Of a DNA stretch of 64,000 nucleotides, positions 31,974-39,614 are shown in pieces. Below the pieces are notes generated by a model that saw only the letters and a list, made by a program, of their open reading frames with translations, was not told the origin of the DNA and searched no databases. Source of the DNA: Streptomyces huasconensis (GTDB taxonomy: Bacteria > Actinomycetota > Actinomycetes > Streptomycetales > Streptomycetaceae); contig RBWT01000015.1 of the NCBI GenBank assembly GCA_004010275.1, positions 1-64,000 of the forward strand, given 5' to 3'. A program made the translations under genes and the position numbers. How positions within the stretch are numbered: position 1 is the first letter of the stretch; the number at the start of each line of letters is the position of its first letter.

Positions 31974-33167
31974 TCAGCCCTTCACACAGACGACCTGCTT
32001 GAGCTTCGCCACCACCTGGACGAGGTCCCGCTGCTGGTCCATGACCTGCTCGATCGGCTTGTACGCCGCCGGGATCTCGTCCACCACACCGGAGTCCTTG
32101 CGGCACTCGACGCCCTGCGTCTGCTCCGCCAGGTCCTGCGCCGAGAAGCGCCGCTTCGCCGCGTTCCGGCTCATGCGGCGGCCGGCGCCGTGCGAGGCGG
32201 AGTTGAAGGACGCGTCGTTGCCGAGGCCCTTGACGATGTACGAGCCCGTGCCCATCGAGCCCGGGATGATCCCGAAGTCACCGCTGCCCGCACGGATCGC
32301 GCCCTTCCGGGTGACCAGCAGGTCCATCCCGTCGTACCGCTCCTCGCTGACGTAGTTGTGGTGGCAGGAGATCTCCTGCTCGAACGTCGGCTTCGCCTTC
32401 TTGAACTCCTTGCGGATCACGTCCTTGAAGAGCGCCATCATGATCGCGCGGTTGTGCTTCGCGTACTCCTGGGCCCAGTAGAGGTCGTTCCGGTAGGCGG
32501 CCATCTGCGGGGTGTCCGCGACGAAGACGGCCAGGTCGCGGTCGACGAGCCCCTGGTTGTGCGGAAGGCTCTGGGCCACGCCGATGTGGTGGTCGGCCAG
32601 TTCCTTGCCGATGTTCCGCGAGCCGGAGTGCAGCATCAGCCACACCGAACCCGCCTCGTCGAGACAGAATTCGACGAAGTGGTTGCCCGAGCCAAGCGTT
32701 CCCATCTGCTTGACGGCCCGCTCCTCCCGGAACTTCACCGCCTCGGCGACCCCGTCGAACCGCGCCCAGAAGTCGTCCCACCCCGCCGTCGCCATCCCAT
32801 GGAAGCGCCCCGGCTCGACGGGGTCGTCATGCATGCCCCGCCCCACCGGGATCACCGCCTCGATCCGCGACCGCAGGCGCGACAGATCGCCCGGGAGGTC
32901 GTTCGCCGTCAGGGAGGTCTTCACCGCCGACATGCCGCAGCCGATGTCGACGCCGACCGCCGCCGGGCAGACCGCGCCCTGCATGGCGATCACGGAGCCG
33001 ACCGTCGCGCCCTTGCCGAAGTGGACGTCCGGCATGACCGCCAGACCCTTGATCCACGGCAGCGTCGCCACGTTCTGCAGCTGTCGCATCGCGACGTCCT
33101 CGACCGACGCCGGGTCGGCCCACATCCGTATCGGCACCTGCGCGCCGGGAACCTCTACGTACGACAT
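31974..33167 (-). CDS. rtcB: RtcB family RNA ligase
   Basis: RtcB seals RNA ends (2',3'-cyclic phosphate with 5'-OH) using GTP and manganese. The 397-residue frame is intact. Metal and GTP sites are clear: PDVHFGKGATVGSV, VGVDIGCGMSA, TLGSGNHFVEF, MLHSGSRNIGKEL and the guanylate-accepting histidine in SASHGAGRRMSR. There is no archease or RtcR beside it. In bacteria it is linked to RNA repair after stress; streptomycetes have no known intron-containing tRNAs that need it. Confidence 0.95.
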   Translation of the reverse strand: MSYVEVPGAQVPIRMWADPASVEDVAMRQLQNVATLPWIKGLAVMPDVHFGKGATVGSVIAMQGAVCPAAVGVDIGCGMSAVKTSLTANDLPGDLSRLRSRIEAVIPVGRGMHDDPVEPGRFHGMATAGWDDFWARFDGVAEAVKFREERAVKQMGTLGSGNHFVEFCLDEAGSVWLMLHSGSRNIGKELADHHIGVAQSLPHNQGLVDRDLAVFVADTPQMAAYRNDLYWAQEYAKHNRAIMMALFKDVIRKEFKKAKPTFEQEISCHHNYVSEERYDGMDLLVTRKGAIRAGSGDFGIIPGSMGTGSYIVKGLGNDASFNSASHGAGRRMSRNAAKRRFSAQDLAEQTQGVECRKDSGVVDEIPAAYKPIEQVMDQQRDLVQVVAKLKQVVCVKG

Positions 33168-33348
33168 ATCGTCCTCATTCCCCCGTAACCCACTACAAGT
33201 CTAGAAGCGCAAATACCGGAGCCAAGGTCAACGAAATGGGCATCGGACCGGCATCCACGGTGGCGTGTGCGATACACATTGTGTCCATCGGCCGCCCGCC
33301 GACGGCAACCGAATAACCCCACGTACCCCCATGAGAGGAGCCATCACG

Positions 33349-34182
33349 GTGCAGCGGAAGGTCTACGCACCCGGTGTCGCCGCGCTCCTCGCGGCGCTGC
33401 TCGTCGGCTGCTCCTCGGGCTCCGACGGCGGCACCGGGTCCGAGGACTCCAAGCCGGGGGACGCCGGCAGCGCGGCCGCCCCCGCCGAGCCCGGCAAGTA
33501 CCGCACGCTCCCGGAGCCCTGCGGCGAAGTCGAACCCGGCACCCTCGACGCGATGCTGCCCGGCCTCAAGGAGATGGAGGACGCCGAGCAGTGGGAGAAG
33601 GCGTACGAGGGGACGCCCACGGTCACGTACGACACGGACCGGCGCGTGGGCTGCCGCTGGAAGGTCGAGTCGTCCGGCGCCTCCCACCACCTCCTCGTCG
33701 ACTTCGAGCGGGTCGTCTCCTACGACGGCACGGTCAGCGACGACGACCGCGCCGCCGAGGTCTACGCCAAGAAGCTGCGGGAGGCCGACCTCCCGGTGCC
33801 CGCCGCCTCCGACAGCGAGTCCCCGGCCTCGGACGCGGACGCCGAGGAGGGCGACAAGGCCCAGGGCGGCAAGAAGGACCGGAGCGACCACGGCGACGAC
33901 GACGCCACCTCCACGACCGCGCCCGCCACCCCGCCGGCCGGCCTGGAGCCCCGCTCCCTCGACGACCTCGGCGACGAGGCGTTCTTGAACGACGCCCTCA
34001 CCACCACCGGCTCGGCGACCCGACACCGCACCGTGACTGTGGTGTTCCGCACGTCGAACGTCATCGTGACCATCGAGTACGACGAGCAGCCCGGCCGCCG
34101 CACGGACGTGCCCGACAGCAAGGAAATGCAGGACAAGGCGGTGGAACTGGCCGACGGGCTCGCCGGGGAGTTCGACGAGTAG
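33349..34182 (+). CDS. DUF3558-type lipoprotein
   Basis: A 277-residue exported lipoprotein. The GTG at 33349 is favoured over the ATG at 33331 because GAGGAG (33334-33339) sits 9 bp before it. The signal peptide ends in the lipobox LLVGCSSG. The mature part opens with a Gly/Asp/Ser linker, then LPEPCGEVEPGTLDAMLPGL, the start of a DUF3558-like domain with a Cys pair (PCGE, VGCRW). A Lys/Asp-rich insert (GDKAQGGKKDRSDHGDDD) lies in the middle. The next gene is a paralogue. Function unknown; the membrane outer face is the likely site. Confidence 0.85.
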   Translation: MQRKVYAPGVAALLAALLVGCSSGSDGGTGSEDSKPGDAGSAAAPAEPGKYRTLPEPCGEVEPGTLDAMLPGLKEMEDAEQWEKAYEGTPTVTYDTDRRVGCRWKVESSGASHHLLVDFERVVSYDGTVSDDDRAAEVYAKKLREADLPVPAASDSESPASDADAEEGDKAQGGKKDRSDHGDDDATSTTAPATPPAGLEPRSLDDLGDEAFLNDALTTTGSATRHRTVTVVFRTSNVIVTIEYDEQPGRRTDVPDSKEMQDKAVELADGLAGEFDE

Positions 34183-34276
34183 CCGCCGCGCGCGGCCCGC
34201 ACGGGCCGCGGTCCCGCCTCCCTGAAGCGGAGCCACCCGCCGCCCCATACGCGTACCGTGGCCCCTCGGACCCGAC

Positions 34277-34314
34277 GACGTCACGAGACGAACTGGACGT
34301 CACGAGACGAACTG
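34277..34314 (+). repeat. Perfect 19-bp tandem duplication upstream of a lipoprotein gene
   Basis: GACGTCACGAGACGAACTG occurs twice head-to-tail with no gap, ending 12 bp before the start codon of the lipoprotein gene at 34327. It lies in the presumed 5' leader, just before the GAAGGAA ribosome-binding site. GACGTC is itself a palindrome. It could alter translation or be a duplicated operator, or be an assembly slip. Confidence 0.85.
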
Positions 34315-34326
34315 AGTGAAGGAACC

Positions 34327-35274
34327 ATGCACCGACCTGCACAGCGACAGCGCCAGCGTCTGAGCCGCATCCTCGTCAGCGCGGCCGCCGTACCGGTGAT
34401 CCTCGTCGCCTCCGGCTGCTCCTCCGACTCCGGCTCCGGCTCCGACGGGGCCAAGAAGGAGGCGGGCGCCAAGGCGTCGGCCCCGAAGAAGGCCGGGGAG
34501 GAGACGCCGGCCGTGGAGAAGGCCGCGTACGGCAAGCTTCCCGAGCCCTGCGACGTCCTGTCGAAGAAGACGCTCCAGGAGCTGGTGCCGGAGGCCGAGG
34601 ACAAGGGCAAGGCCGGTACGTCCACGGACACGGCGCTGCGCGGCAGCTGCTCGTGGGACAGCCTCGACAACAACGGCGTGGACGGTTCCCAGTTCCGCTG
34701 GCTGCGCGTCTCGCTGATGCGCTTCGACTCGGACGCCTCGCTCGGCAGTGGCGCGAAGCGCGCGCAGGACAACTTCGCCAAGCAGGTCGCGGACGCCCAG
34801 GCGACCAAGGACGCGAAGGGCGTCAAGGCGGAGCCGGTGCAGGGCGTCGGCGAGCAGGCGACGCTCGTGCGGTACGACCTGAAGAAGGACAAGGACACCT
34901 TCAAGCAGCAGACGTTCGTGACGCGCGTGGAGAACGCGGTCATCACCGTCGACTACAACGGCGCGGGCCTCGCGGGCGACAAGACCCCCGACGCCGGTGA
35001 GCTGTCGAAGGACGCGCAGAAGGCGGCGAAGGAGGCCGCGGCCGCGGTCGTCTCCGCCAACGAGGGCGGCGGCAAGCCGTCGTCCGGCTCCAGCGAGAAG
35101 CCGAAGTCCGACGACTCGAAGAAGGACGGCGAGTCGAAGAAGGACGAGGACTCGAAGAAGTCCGACGGGTCGAAGCAGGGCGCGGACGCCGAGAAGGCCG
35201 ACGACGCCACGAAGTCGGACGACTCCAAGAGCGACGACGACGGCAAGTCCAAGACCAGCCACAGCAAGTCCTGA
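34327..35274 (+). CDS. DUF3558-type lipoprotein with charged C-terminal tail
   Basis: A 315-residue lipoprotein starting MHRPAQRQRQRLSRILVS. The lipobox is VASGCSSD. The DUF3558-like core starts LPEPCDVLSKKTLQELVPEA, parallel to the gene before it, with the second Cys in RGSCSWDSL. The last 75 residues are almost only Lys, Asp, Ser and Glu (SEKPKSDDSKKDGESKKDED), a disordered tail that may contact the cell wall. GAAGGAA precedes the ATG. The two lipoproteins are paralogues and probably arose by tandem duplication. Function unknown. Confidence 0.87.
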   Translation: MHRPAQRQRQRLSRILVSAAAVPVILVASGCSSDSGSGSDGAKKEAGAKASAPKKAGEETPAVEKAAYGKLPEPCDVLSKKTLQELVPEAEDKGKAGTSTDTALRGSCSWDSLDNNGVDGSQFRWLRVSLMRFDSDASLGSGAKRAQDNFAKQVADAQATKDAKGVKAEPVQGVGEQATLVRYDLKKDKDTFKQQTFVTRVENAVITVDYNGAGLAGDKTPDAGELSKDAQKAAKEAAAAVVSANEGGGKPSSGSSEKPKSDDSKKDGESKKDEDSKKSDGSKQGADAEKADDATKSDDSKSDDDGKSKTSHSKS

Positions 35275-35352
35275 GGCGAAGCCGGGGCCGGCACGGCCGC
35301 CCCGCACACCCGGCCGCGGGGCTCAACTCCCCCGGCCACCACGCCGCTTGAC

Positions 35353-35379
35353 GAGCCCGGCCCCCCTGGGGCCGGGCTC
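35353..35379 (+). terminator. Stem-loop after the lipoprotein gene
   Basis: Perfect 12-nt arms (GAGCCCGGCCCC / GGGGCCGGGCTC) with a 3-nt loop, about 80 bp after the stop at 35274. No U-run. It separates the lipoprotein gene from the DUF2637 gene. Confidence 0.7.
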
Positions 35380-35470
35380 CGGGCGTACCGGCGCGCGACC
35401 CGTCCGTACACGTGTGCCAGGCTAGCGCTCGCAAGAAGCCGATCCAGGCTGAACAGGGAGGGGTTCGCGG

Positions 35471-36796
35471 GTGGCCGCGATGCAGCTGACACGCACGCAC
35501 CGGATACTCATCGGGGTGGTCGTCGCCGGTGCGGTCGTCATCGCCGGGATCGGCTTCGCGGGGTCGTACGCGGCCGTGCGCGAACTCGCCGAGCAGAAGG
35601 GCTTCGGCGGCTTCTCGGTGGTCTTCCCGATCGGCATCGACGCGGGCATCTGCGTCCTGCTGGCCCTCGACCTCCTGCTGACCTGGATACGCATCCCCTT
35701 CCCACTGCTGCGGCAGACCGCGTGGCTGCTGACGGCCGCGACGATCGCCTTCAACGGCGCGGCGGCCTGGCCCGACCCGCTCGGCACCGGCATGCACGCG
35801 GTGATCCCGGTGCTCTTCGTCGTCGCGGTCGAGGCGGCGCGGCACGCGATCGGGCGGATCGCGGACATCACCGCCGACAAGCACATGGAGGGCGTACGGC
35901 TCACCCGGTGGCTGCTGTCGCCGGTGCCGACGTTCCTGCTGTGGCGCCGGATGAAGCTGTGGGAGCTGCGCTCCTACGACCAGGTGATCAAGCTCGAACA
36001 GGAGCGCCTCGTCTACCAGGCCCGGCTGCGCTCCCGCTTCGGCCGTGCCTGGCGCCGCAAGGCCCCCGTCGAGTCCCTGATGCCGCTGCGCCTCGCCCGC
36101 TACGGCGTTCCGCTGGCGGAGACCGCCCCCGCGGGCCTCGCCGCCGCCGGCATCGAACCCGCCCTGCTGCCCCCGGTCCCGGCCGCCGCGCAGACCGCGG
36201 CCTCCCAGCAGCCGGAGCTGCCGGCCCCGCGCCGGTCGGAGGCGGAACCGGCAACGGAACCGGAACCGGCTCCGGAGCCCCAGCCGGAACCCCAGCCGGA
36301 GGTCCTGCCGCACGAGAGCCCGTGGTTCGCGAAGCACCCCGCTTCGTACGCCCCCGAGGAGCCGTACGACCAGTGGTACGAGGAGCAGGCCCCGTACGAC
36401 AACGGACCACACGACAACGAGCAGTACGGCAACGGGCAGCAGTACGGCGATGAGCAGCAGTACGGCGATGAGGCCCACGACGCCCACGACGCTCCCGCCG
36501 CTCACGAGCAGCCCGTGCCCGAGGCCGACGCCGCGCCCGAGGCCGAGGCCGAGCCCGACATCCCCGGGCTCCCCGACGACGTCTCCCGCATGGAGGCCTA
36601 CTTCACGGCGTTCCGCAAGTACGTCAGCGAGATCGGCGACTACCCCAACGCCCGGCAGTTCAGCCTGTATCTGATGGACCTGTACGGCGTGACGGGCCAG
36701 GCGGGCGGGCCGCTCACGGAGAGCACCCTCCGCCCGTACCTGCGCGACTTCCGCTCCCGCTACCAGCAGGATCTGGACGCGGAACGCATCGCGTGA
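35471..36796 (+). CDS. DUF2637 domain-containing membrane protein
   Basis: A 441-residue protein. GTG 35471 is chosen: GGGAGG lies 9 bp upstream, and ATG 35480 is too far from it. Four membrane helices fill residues 10-140 (ILIGVVVAGAVVIAGIGFAG, IGIDAGICVLLALDLLLTW, TAWLLTAATIAFNGAAAW, HAVIPVLFVVAVEAARHA), the DUF2637/SpdB-like region also found in transfer proteins of Streptomyces plasmids. A basic stretch follows, then a long Pro/Glu repeat and a Gln/Tyr/Asp-rich repeat (QYGNGQQYGDEQQYGDE). The C-terminal 75 residues fold as a helical domain (SRMEAYFTAFRKYVSEIG). Function unknown. Frame intact. Confidence 0.85.
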   Translation: MAAMQLTRTHRILIGVVVAGAVVIAGIGFAGSYAAVRELAEQKGFGGFSVVFPIGIDAGICVLLALDLLLTWIRIPFPLLRQTAWLLTAATIAFNGAAAWPDPLGTGMHAVIPVLFVVAVEAARHAIGRIADITADKHMEGVRLTRWLLSPVPTFLLWRRMKLWELRSYDQVIKLEQERLVYQARLRSRFGRAWRRKAPVESLMPLRLARYGVPLAETAPAGLAAAGIEPALLPPVPAAAQTAASQQPELPAPRRSEAEPATEPEPAPEPQPEPQPEVLPHESPWFAKHPASYAPEEPYDQWYEEQAPYDNGPHDNEQYGNGQQYGDEQQYGDEAHDAHDAPAAHEQPVPEADAAPEAEAEPDIPGLPDDVSRMEAYFTAFRKYVSEIGDYPNARQFSLYLMDLYGVTGQAGGPLTESTLRPYLRDFRSRYQQDLDAERIA

Positions 36797-36814
36797 CCCC
36801 GGCCCGTCGGCGCG

Positions 36815-38650
36815 TCAGGAGACCTTCGGCGGTACGAGGGTGACCTCGCGGCCGAGCTTCGTCGTCGTATCGGCGTAGAGGCTGACCTCGCCGTCGCTCC
36901 AGCGCACGATGAGGTCGTCGGACCGGCCGCCCACGGTGTAGTTGCCCGCCGTCATCGCCTTGGCGTGGGTCCACAGGGTGCCGGGCGCGCCCATGCGCGT
37001 CTTCGTGCCGGAACCGGCCGGGCTCACGTCCTTGTGGACGGTGCGTTCGCCGTCGCTCCAGCGGACGACGAGGTCCCACAGGCCGGTGCCGGTGAAGTCG
37101 CCGCCGGTGAGCAGGGTGGTCCGCTTCCACGTGGCGTTGGGCTTGTGGAGCGTGGTCTTCTTCTTGAAGCCGCGGGCGTCCACGTCGCTGTACAGGACGA
37201 CCTCGCCGTCGGTCCGGCGCACGAGGACGTCGTCGGCCCTGTCGCCGCCTCCGCCGAAGCGGCCCGCGGTGATCTGGGCGGCCTTCTTCCAGGTGGACCC
37301 CGCGGCGGCGAGTCTGGTCTCCTTGCCGAGCCCCGAGGCGGACACGTCCTGGTAGAGGGTGACCTCGCCGTCGGACCAGCGCACCATGAGGTCGGAGAGG
37401 TTCCCGCCGGCGAAGTCGCCGCCGGTGACGGCCGCGGCGTGCTTCCACGTGGCGTTGGCCTTCTGGAGGCGGCGCTCGCGGGTGAAGCCGCCCTTGCCGT
37501 TGCCCGGGTGGAGGGTGACCTCGCCGTCGGCCCAGACCACGAGGAGGTCGGACGTGCCGTCCCCGGTGTAGTCGCCGGTGGCCAGCTGCTTCGCGTGCTG
37601 CCAGGTCTCGCCGGTGCCGAGGGTGGTCGGCAGCGGGGTCCGCTCGATGACGGCGGCGTTGCGCACGGCGTCGTCGTAGAGCTTGAACACCTCGTCGTCG
37701 TAGAAGGGCGCGTAGGAGACGGAGTCGGTGGCTCCGCCGCCGCCCGCGCCGCCGAGGTTGCCGACGACCTTGCCCGTCTTGGTCCGCTCGTCGAAGTCCA
37801 TCAGCCACGGGCTGCCCGAGGTGCCGCCGTAGAAGCCGCCGCACTCCATGCGCAGCTGCTTGTACCCGGAGAGCCGGGTGGTCTTCGTGCGGCACTTGAT
37901 CGCCTGGTCCTTCGGCGCGTGCCTGGCCGACGGGTAGCCGATGACGGTGACCTGCACCTGGTAACCCGGCGTGCGGGTCAGGGTGTTGGCGCCGGTGATC
38001 TCCTCGACCTGGCGGCCGCGCTGGTCGGGCTTGACGGTCGCGAAGGCGAAGTCGAGGTCCGAGCCGGGGCCGTAGTCGGTGCGCCGCGGGTCCTTGAAGA
38101 CGCGGTCGACCGCCCAGATGCCGTTGGGCTGCTGCGCCGGGGTCTTGCCGGTGCGGTACTGGGGCACGAAGGCGTACTTGTCGCCGTTGCCGCAGTGCGC
38201 GGCGGTGAGGATGAGGTTGCCCTTGGGGCTGTGGACCACGCTGGCCGTGCAGTTGTGCGTGGACATGTCCTTGCCGACGAAGTAGAGGACGCCGATGGTC
38301 TTGGAACCCTCGCGATCTGTCTGGGCCCTCGCCGCCGCCGCGTACGTCACCGGCCCGCGCCGGGCCACGTCCGCCCGAACCGAAGCCTGCGCCTTCCCCG
38401 AAGCCGAAGCCGAAGCCGGAGCCGGTGCCTGCCCCTTCCCCTGCCCCGTCACCGGCGTCGCCGATTCCATGCGGTCGGCGGTCCAGAACCGCTCCGCCGC
38501 CGCGACTCCCCACCCCGCGTCGCTCTTCAGCGGAACCGTCCTGCTGTCTTCGGCGGGTGTCACCGCGCCGGCGGCCGTGGTGGCCGAAACGGCGAGGAAA
38601 CCGCCGCCCGCCCCCATGGCCACGGCCCTGGCCCATCGTGAAATACGCAC
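36815..38650 (-). CDS. Secreted trypsin-like serine protease with VCBS/FG-GAP repeats
   Basis: A 611-residue exported protein. GTG 38650 starts a signal peptide (basic start, then GAGGGFLAVSATTAAGAV). Residues 115-340 form a trypsin-like domain: His in ILTAAHCGNGD, Asp in GSDLDFAFATV, Ser in GGTSGSPWLMDF. Residues 355-611 hold five similar repeats of about 50 residues, each with a DLLVVWADGEVTLH-like strand and a GDYTGDG- or GDFTGTG-like loop, the FG-GAP/VCBS beta-propeller type seen in many Streptomyces secreted enzymes. The propeller probably binds a surface or substrate. Frame intact. Confidence 0.9.
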   Translation of the reverse strand: MRISRWARAVAMGAGGGFLAVSATTAAGAVTPAEDSRTVPLKSDAGWGVAAAERFWTADRMESATPVTGQGKGQAPAPASASASGKAQASVRADVARRGPVTYAAAARAQTDREGSKTIGVLYFVGKDMSTHNCTASVVHSPKGNLILTAAHCGNGDKYAFVPQYRTGKTPAQQPNGIWAVDRVFKDPRRTDYGPGSDLDFAFATVKPDQRGRQVEEITGANTLTRTPGYQVQVTVIGYPSARHAPKDQAIKCRTKTTRLSGYKQLRMECGGFYGGTSGSPWLMDFDERTKTGKVVGNLGGAGGGGATDSVSYAPFYDDEVFKLYDDAVRNAAVIERTPLPTTLGTGETWQHAKQLATGDYTGDGTSDLLVVWADGEVTLHPGNGKGGFTRERRLQKANATWKHAAAVTGGDFAGGNLSDLMVRWSDGEVTLYQDVSASGLGKETRLAAAGSTWKKAAQITAGRFGGGGDRADDVLVRRTDGEVVLYSDVDARGFKKKTTLHKPNATWKRTTLLTGGDFTGTGLWDLVVRWSDGERTVHKDVSPAGSGTKTRMGAPGTLWTHAKAMTAGNYTVGGRSDDLIVRWSDGEVSLYADTTTKLGREVTLVPPKVS

Positions 38651-38706
38651 AACTGCCTTCCCGCTGGGCGCGCGCGAGGTCGAGCAGGCGCCCAGACTCC
38701 CCCTGC

Positions 38707-38725
38707 ATAAGATCCGGATAAGATC
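38707..38725 (+). promoter_or_regulatory. Direct repeat ATAAGATC ... ATAAGATC before an exported-protein gene
   Basis: Two copies of ATAAGATC with an 11-bp period (38707-38714 and 38718-38725) lie immediately before ATG 38731. TAAGAT fits a -10 box. From the first copy, transcription would begin near the ATG, giving a short or absent leader, which fits the lack of a clear ribosome-binding site. Confidence 0.4.
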
Positions 38726-38730
38726 ACCTT

Positions 38731-39261
38731 ATGCCACACAAAACCGCCGCGACGGTCGGAGCGGTCGCCCTCGCCCTTTCCCTGGCAGGCATGACGAGCG
38801 CCGCCGCGCAGGCGGGCCCAGAGGGCGGACTCACCGTCGCTCCCGGCTCGGTGCGGCCCGGTGAACGCGTCACGCTGTCCGTGCTGAATCCGGAGCTGAT
38901 GGACCAGATGGACGACGCCCACCGCGTCACCGTCCGTTCCGACGCGTTCGCGGGGCCGGTGAAACTGGCCCCTTCCGGAAAGGTCTCCTGGAAGGGCCGG
39001 GCCATGATCCGCTGCGACGCGAAGCCCGGCGACCACGCCCTGCGTTTCGCCGAGCCGGTCCCGCCCGACGAGGCGCGGACCAACGGCACGGTGCGGGTCG
39101 AGGCGGGCGGCGCGGCCCCCGGCGCCGACTGTGCCGCCCAGGCCGGACCCGAGTCCCGGCCCGACGGCTGGACGCCGGTGACGCTCACCATCACCGGCGG
39201 TTCGCTCGCCGTACTGGCGGCGCTGGTCTTCTTCGCCGTACGCCGCCACCGCCACCCGTAG
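38731..39261 (+). CDS. Exported hypothetical protein with C-terminal membrane anchor
   Basis: A 176-residue protein. A signal peptide (TVGAVALALSLAGMTSAAAQA) is followed by a beta-rich domain that opens LTVAPGSVRPGERVTLSVLN, an immunoglobulin-like strand pattern. Two Cys are present (IRCDAK and GADCAAQ). A C-terminal helix (LTITGGSLAVLAALVFFAV) and a basic RRHRHP tail anchor it to the membrane. No known family is recognised by eye. It is divergent from the protease gene. Confidence 0.8.
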   Translation: MPHKTAATVGAVALALSLAGMTSAAAQAGPEGGLTVAPGSVRPGERVTLSVLNPELMDQMDDAHRVTVRSDAFAGPVKLAPSGKVSWKGRAMIRCDAKPGDHALRFAEPVPPDEARTNGTVRVEAGGAAPGADCAAQAGPESRPDGWTPVTLTITGGSLAVLAALVFFAVRRHRHP

Positions 39262-39273
39262 GACGCCGGGCGC

Positions 39274-39480
39274 TCAGGCGGCCGACGCCCGCTTCTTGCC
39301 CAGCTCCCCGTAGACGGCGAGCACGGTGCCGACGGCGAAGAGGGCCACGTACAGGGGAGTGGGCACGTCCCACCACTTGTGCAGCAGCCCCCAGGGGCCG
39401 TCCCCGAAGAGGCGGCCTGCGGCACCGAGGCCGCCCTGGATTCCGACGACCCATCCGACGATGGCGATGATTTCCTTCAT
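39274..39480 (-). CDS. Small two-helix membrane protein
   Basis: A 68-residue protein from ATG 39480 (MKEIIAIVGWVVGIQGGLG). It has two hydrophobic segments, residues 3-24 and 44-60 (TPLYVALFAVGTVLAVYG), with WGLLHKWWDVP between them. It ends GELGKKRASAA. It is convergent with the exported protein gene. Function unknown. Confidence 0.78.
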   Translation of the reverse strand: MKEIIAIVGWVVGIQGGLGAAGRLFGDGPWGLLHKWWDVPTPLYVALFAVGTVLAVYGELGKKRASAA

Positions 39481-39560
39481 GCGTCCATGATCACGGGGGC
39501 GATGGGCCCGCGCGTCCTGCCCCGGGCCGAACTCCCGGTAGTCCAAAGGATGCAGAGACA

Positions 39561-39603
39561 CGGCCGGGCGGGCGGGAGACCACGGTCCCCGCCCGCCCGG
39601 CCG
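39561..39603 (-). terminator. Long stem-loop downstream of lysS
   Basis: Perfect 16-nt arms (CGGCCGGGCGGGCGGG / CCCGCCCGCCCGGCCG) with an 11-nt loop start 11 bp after the lysS stop. It is GC-only without a U-run. Confidence 0.75.
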
Positions 39604-39614
39604 GTCCGCGGACG

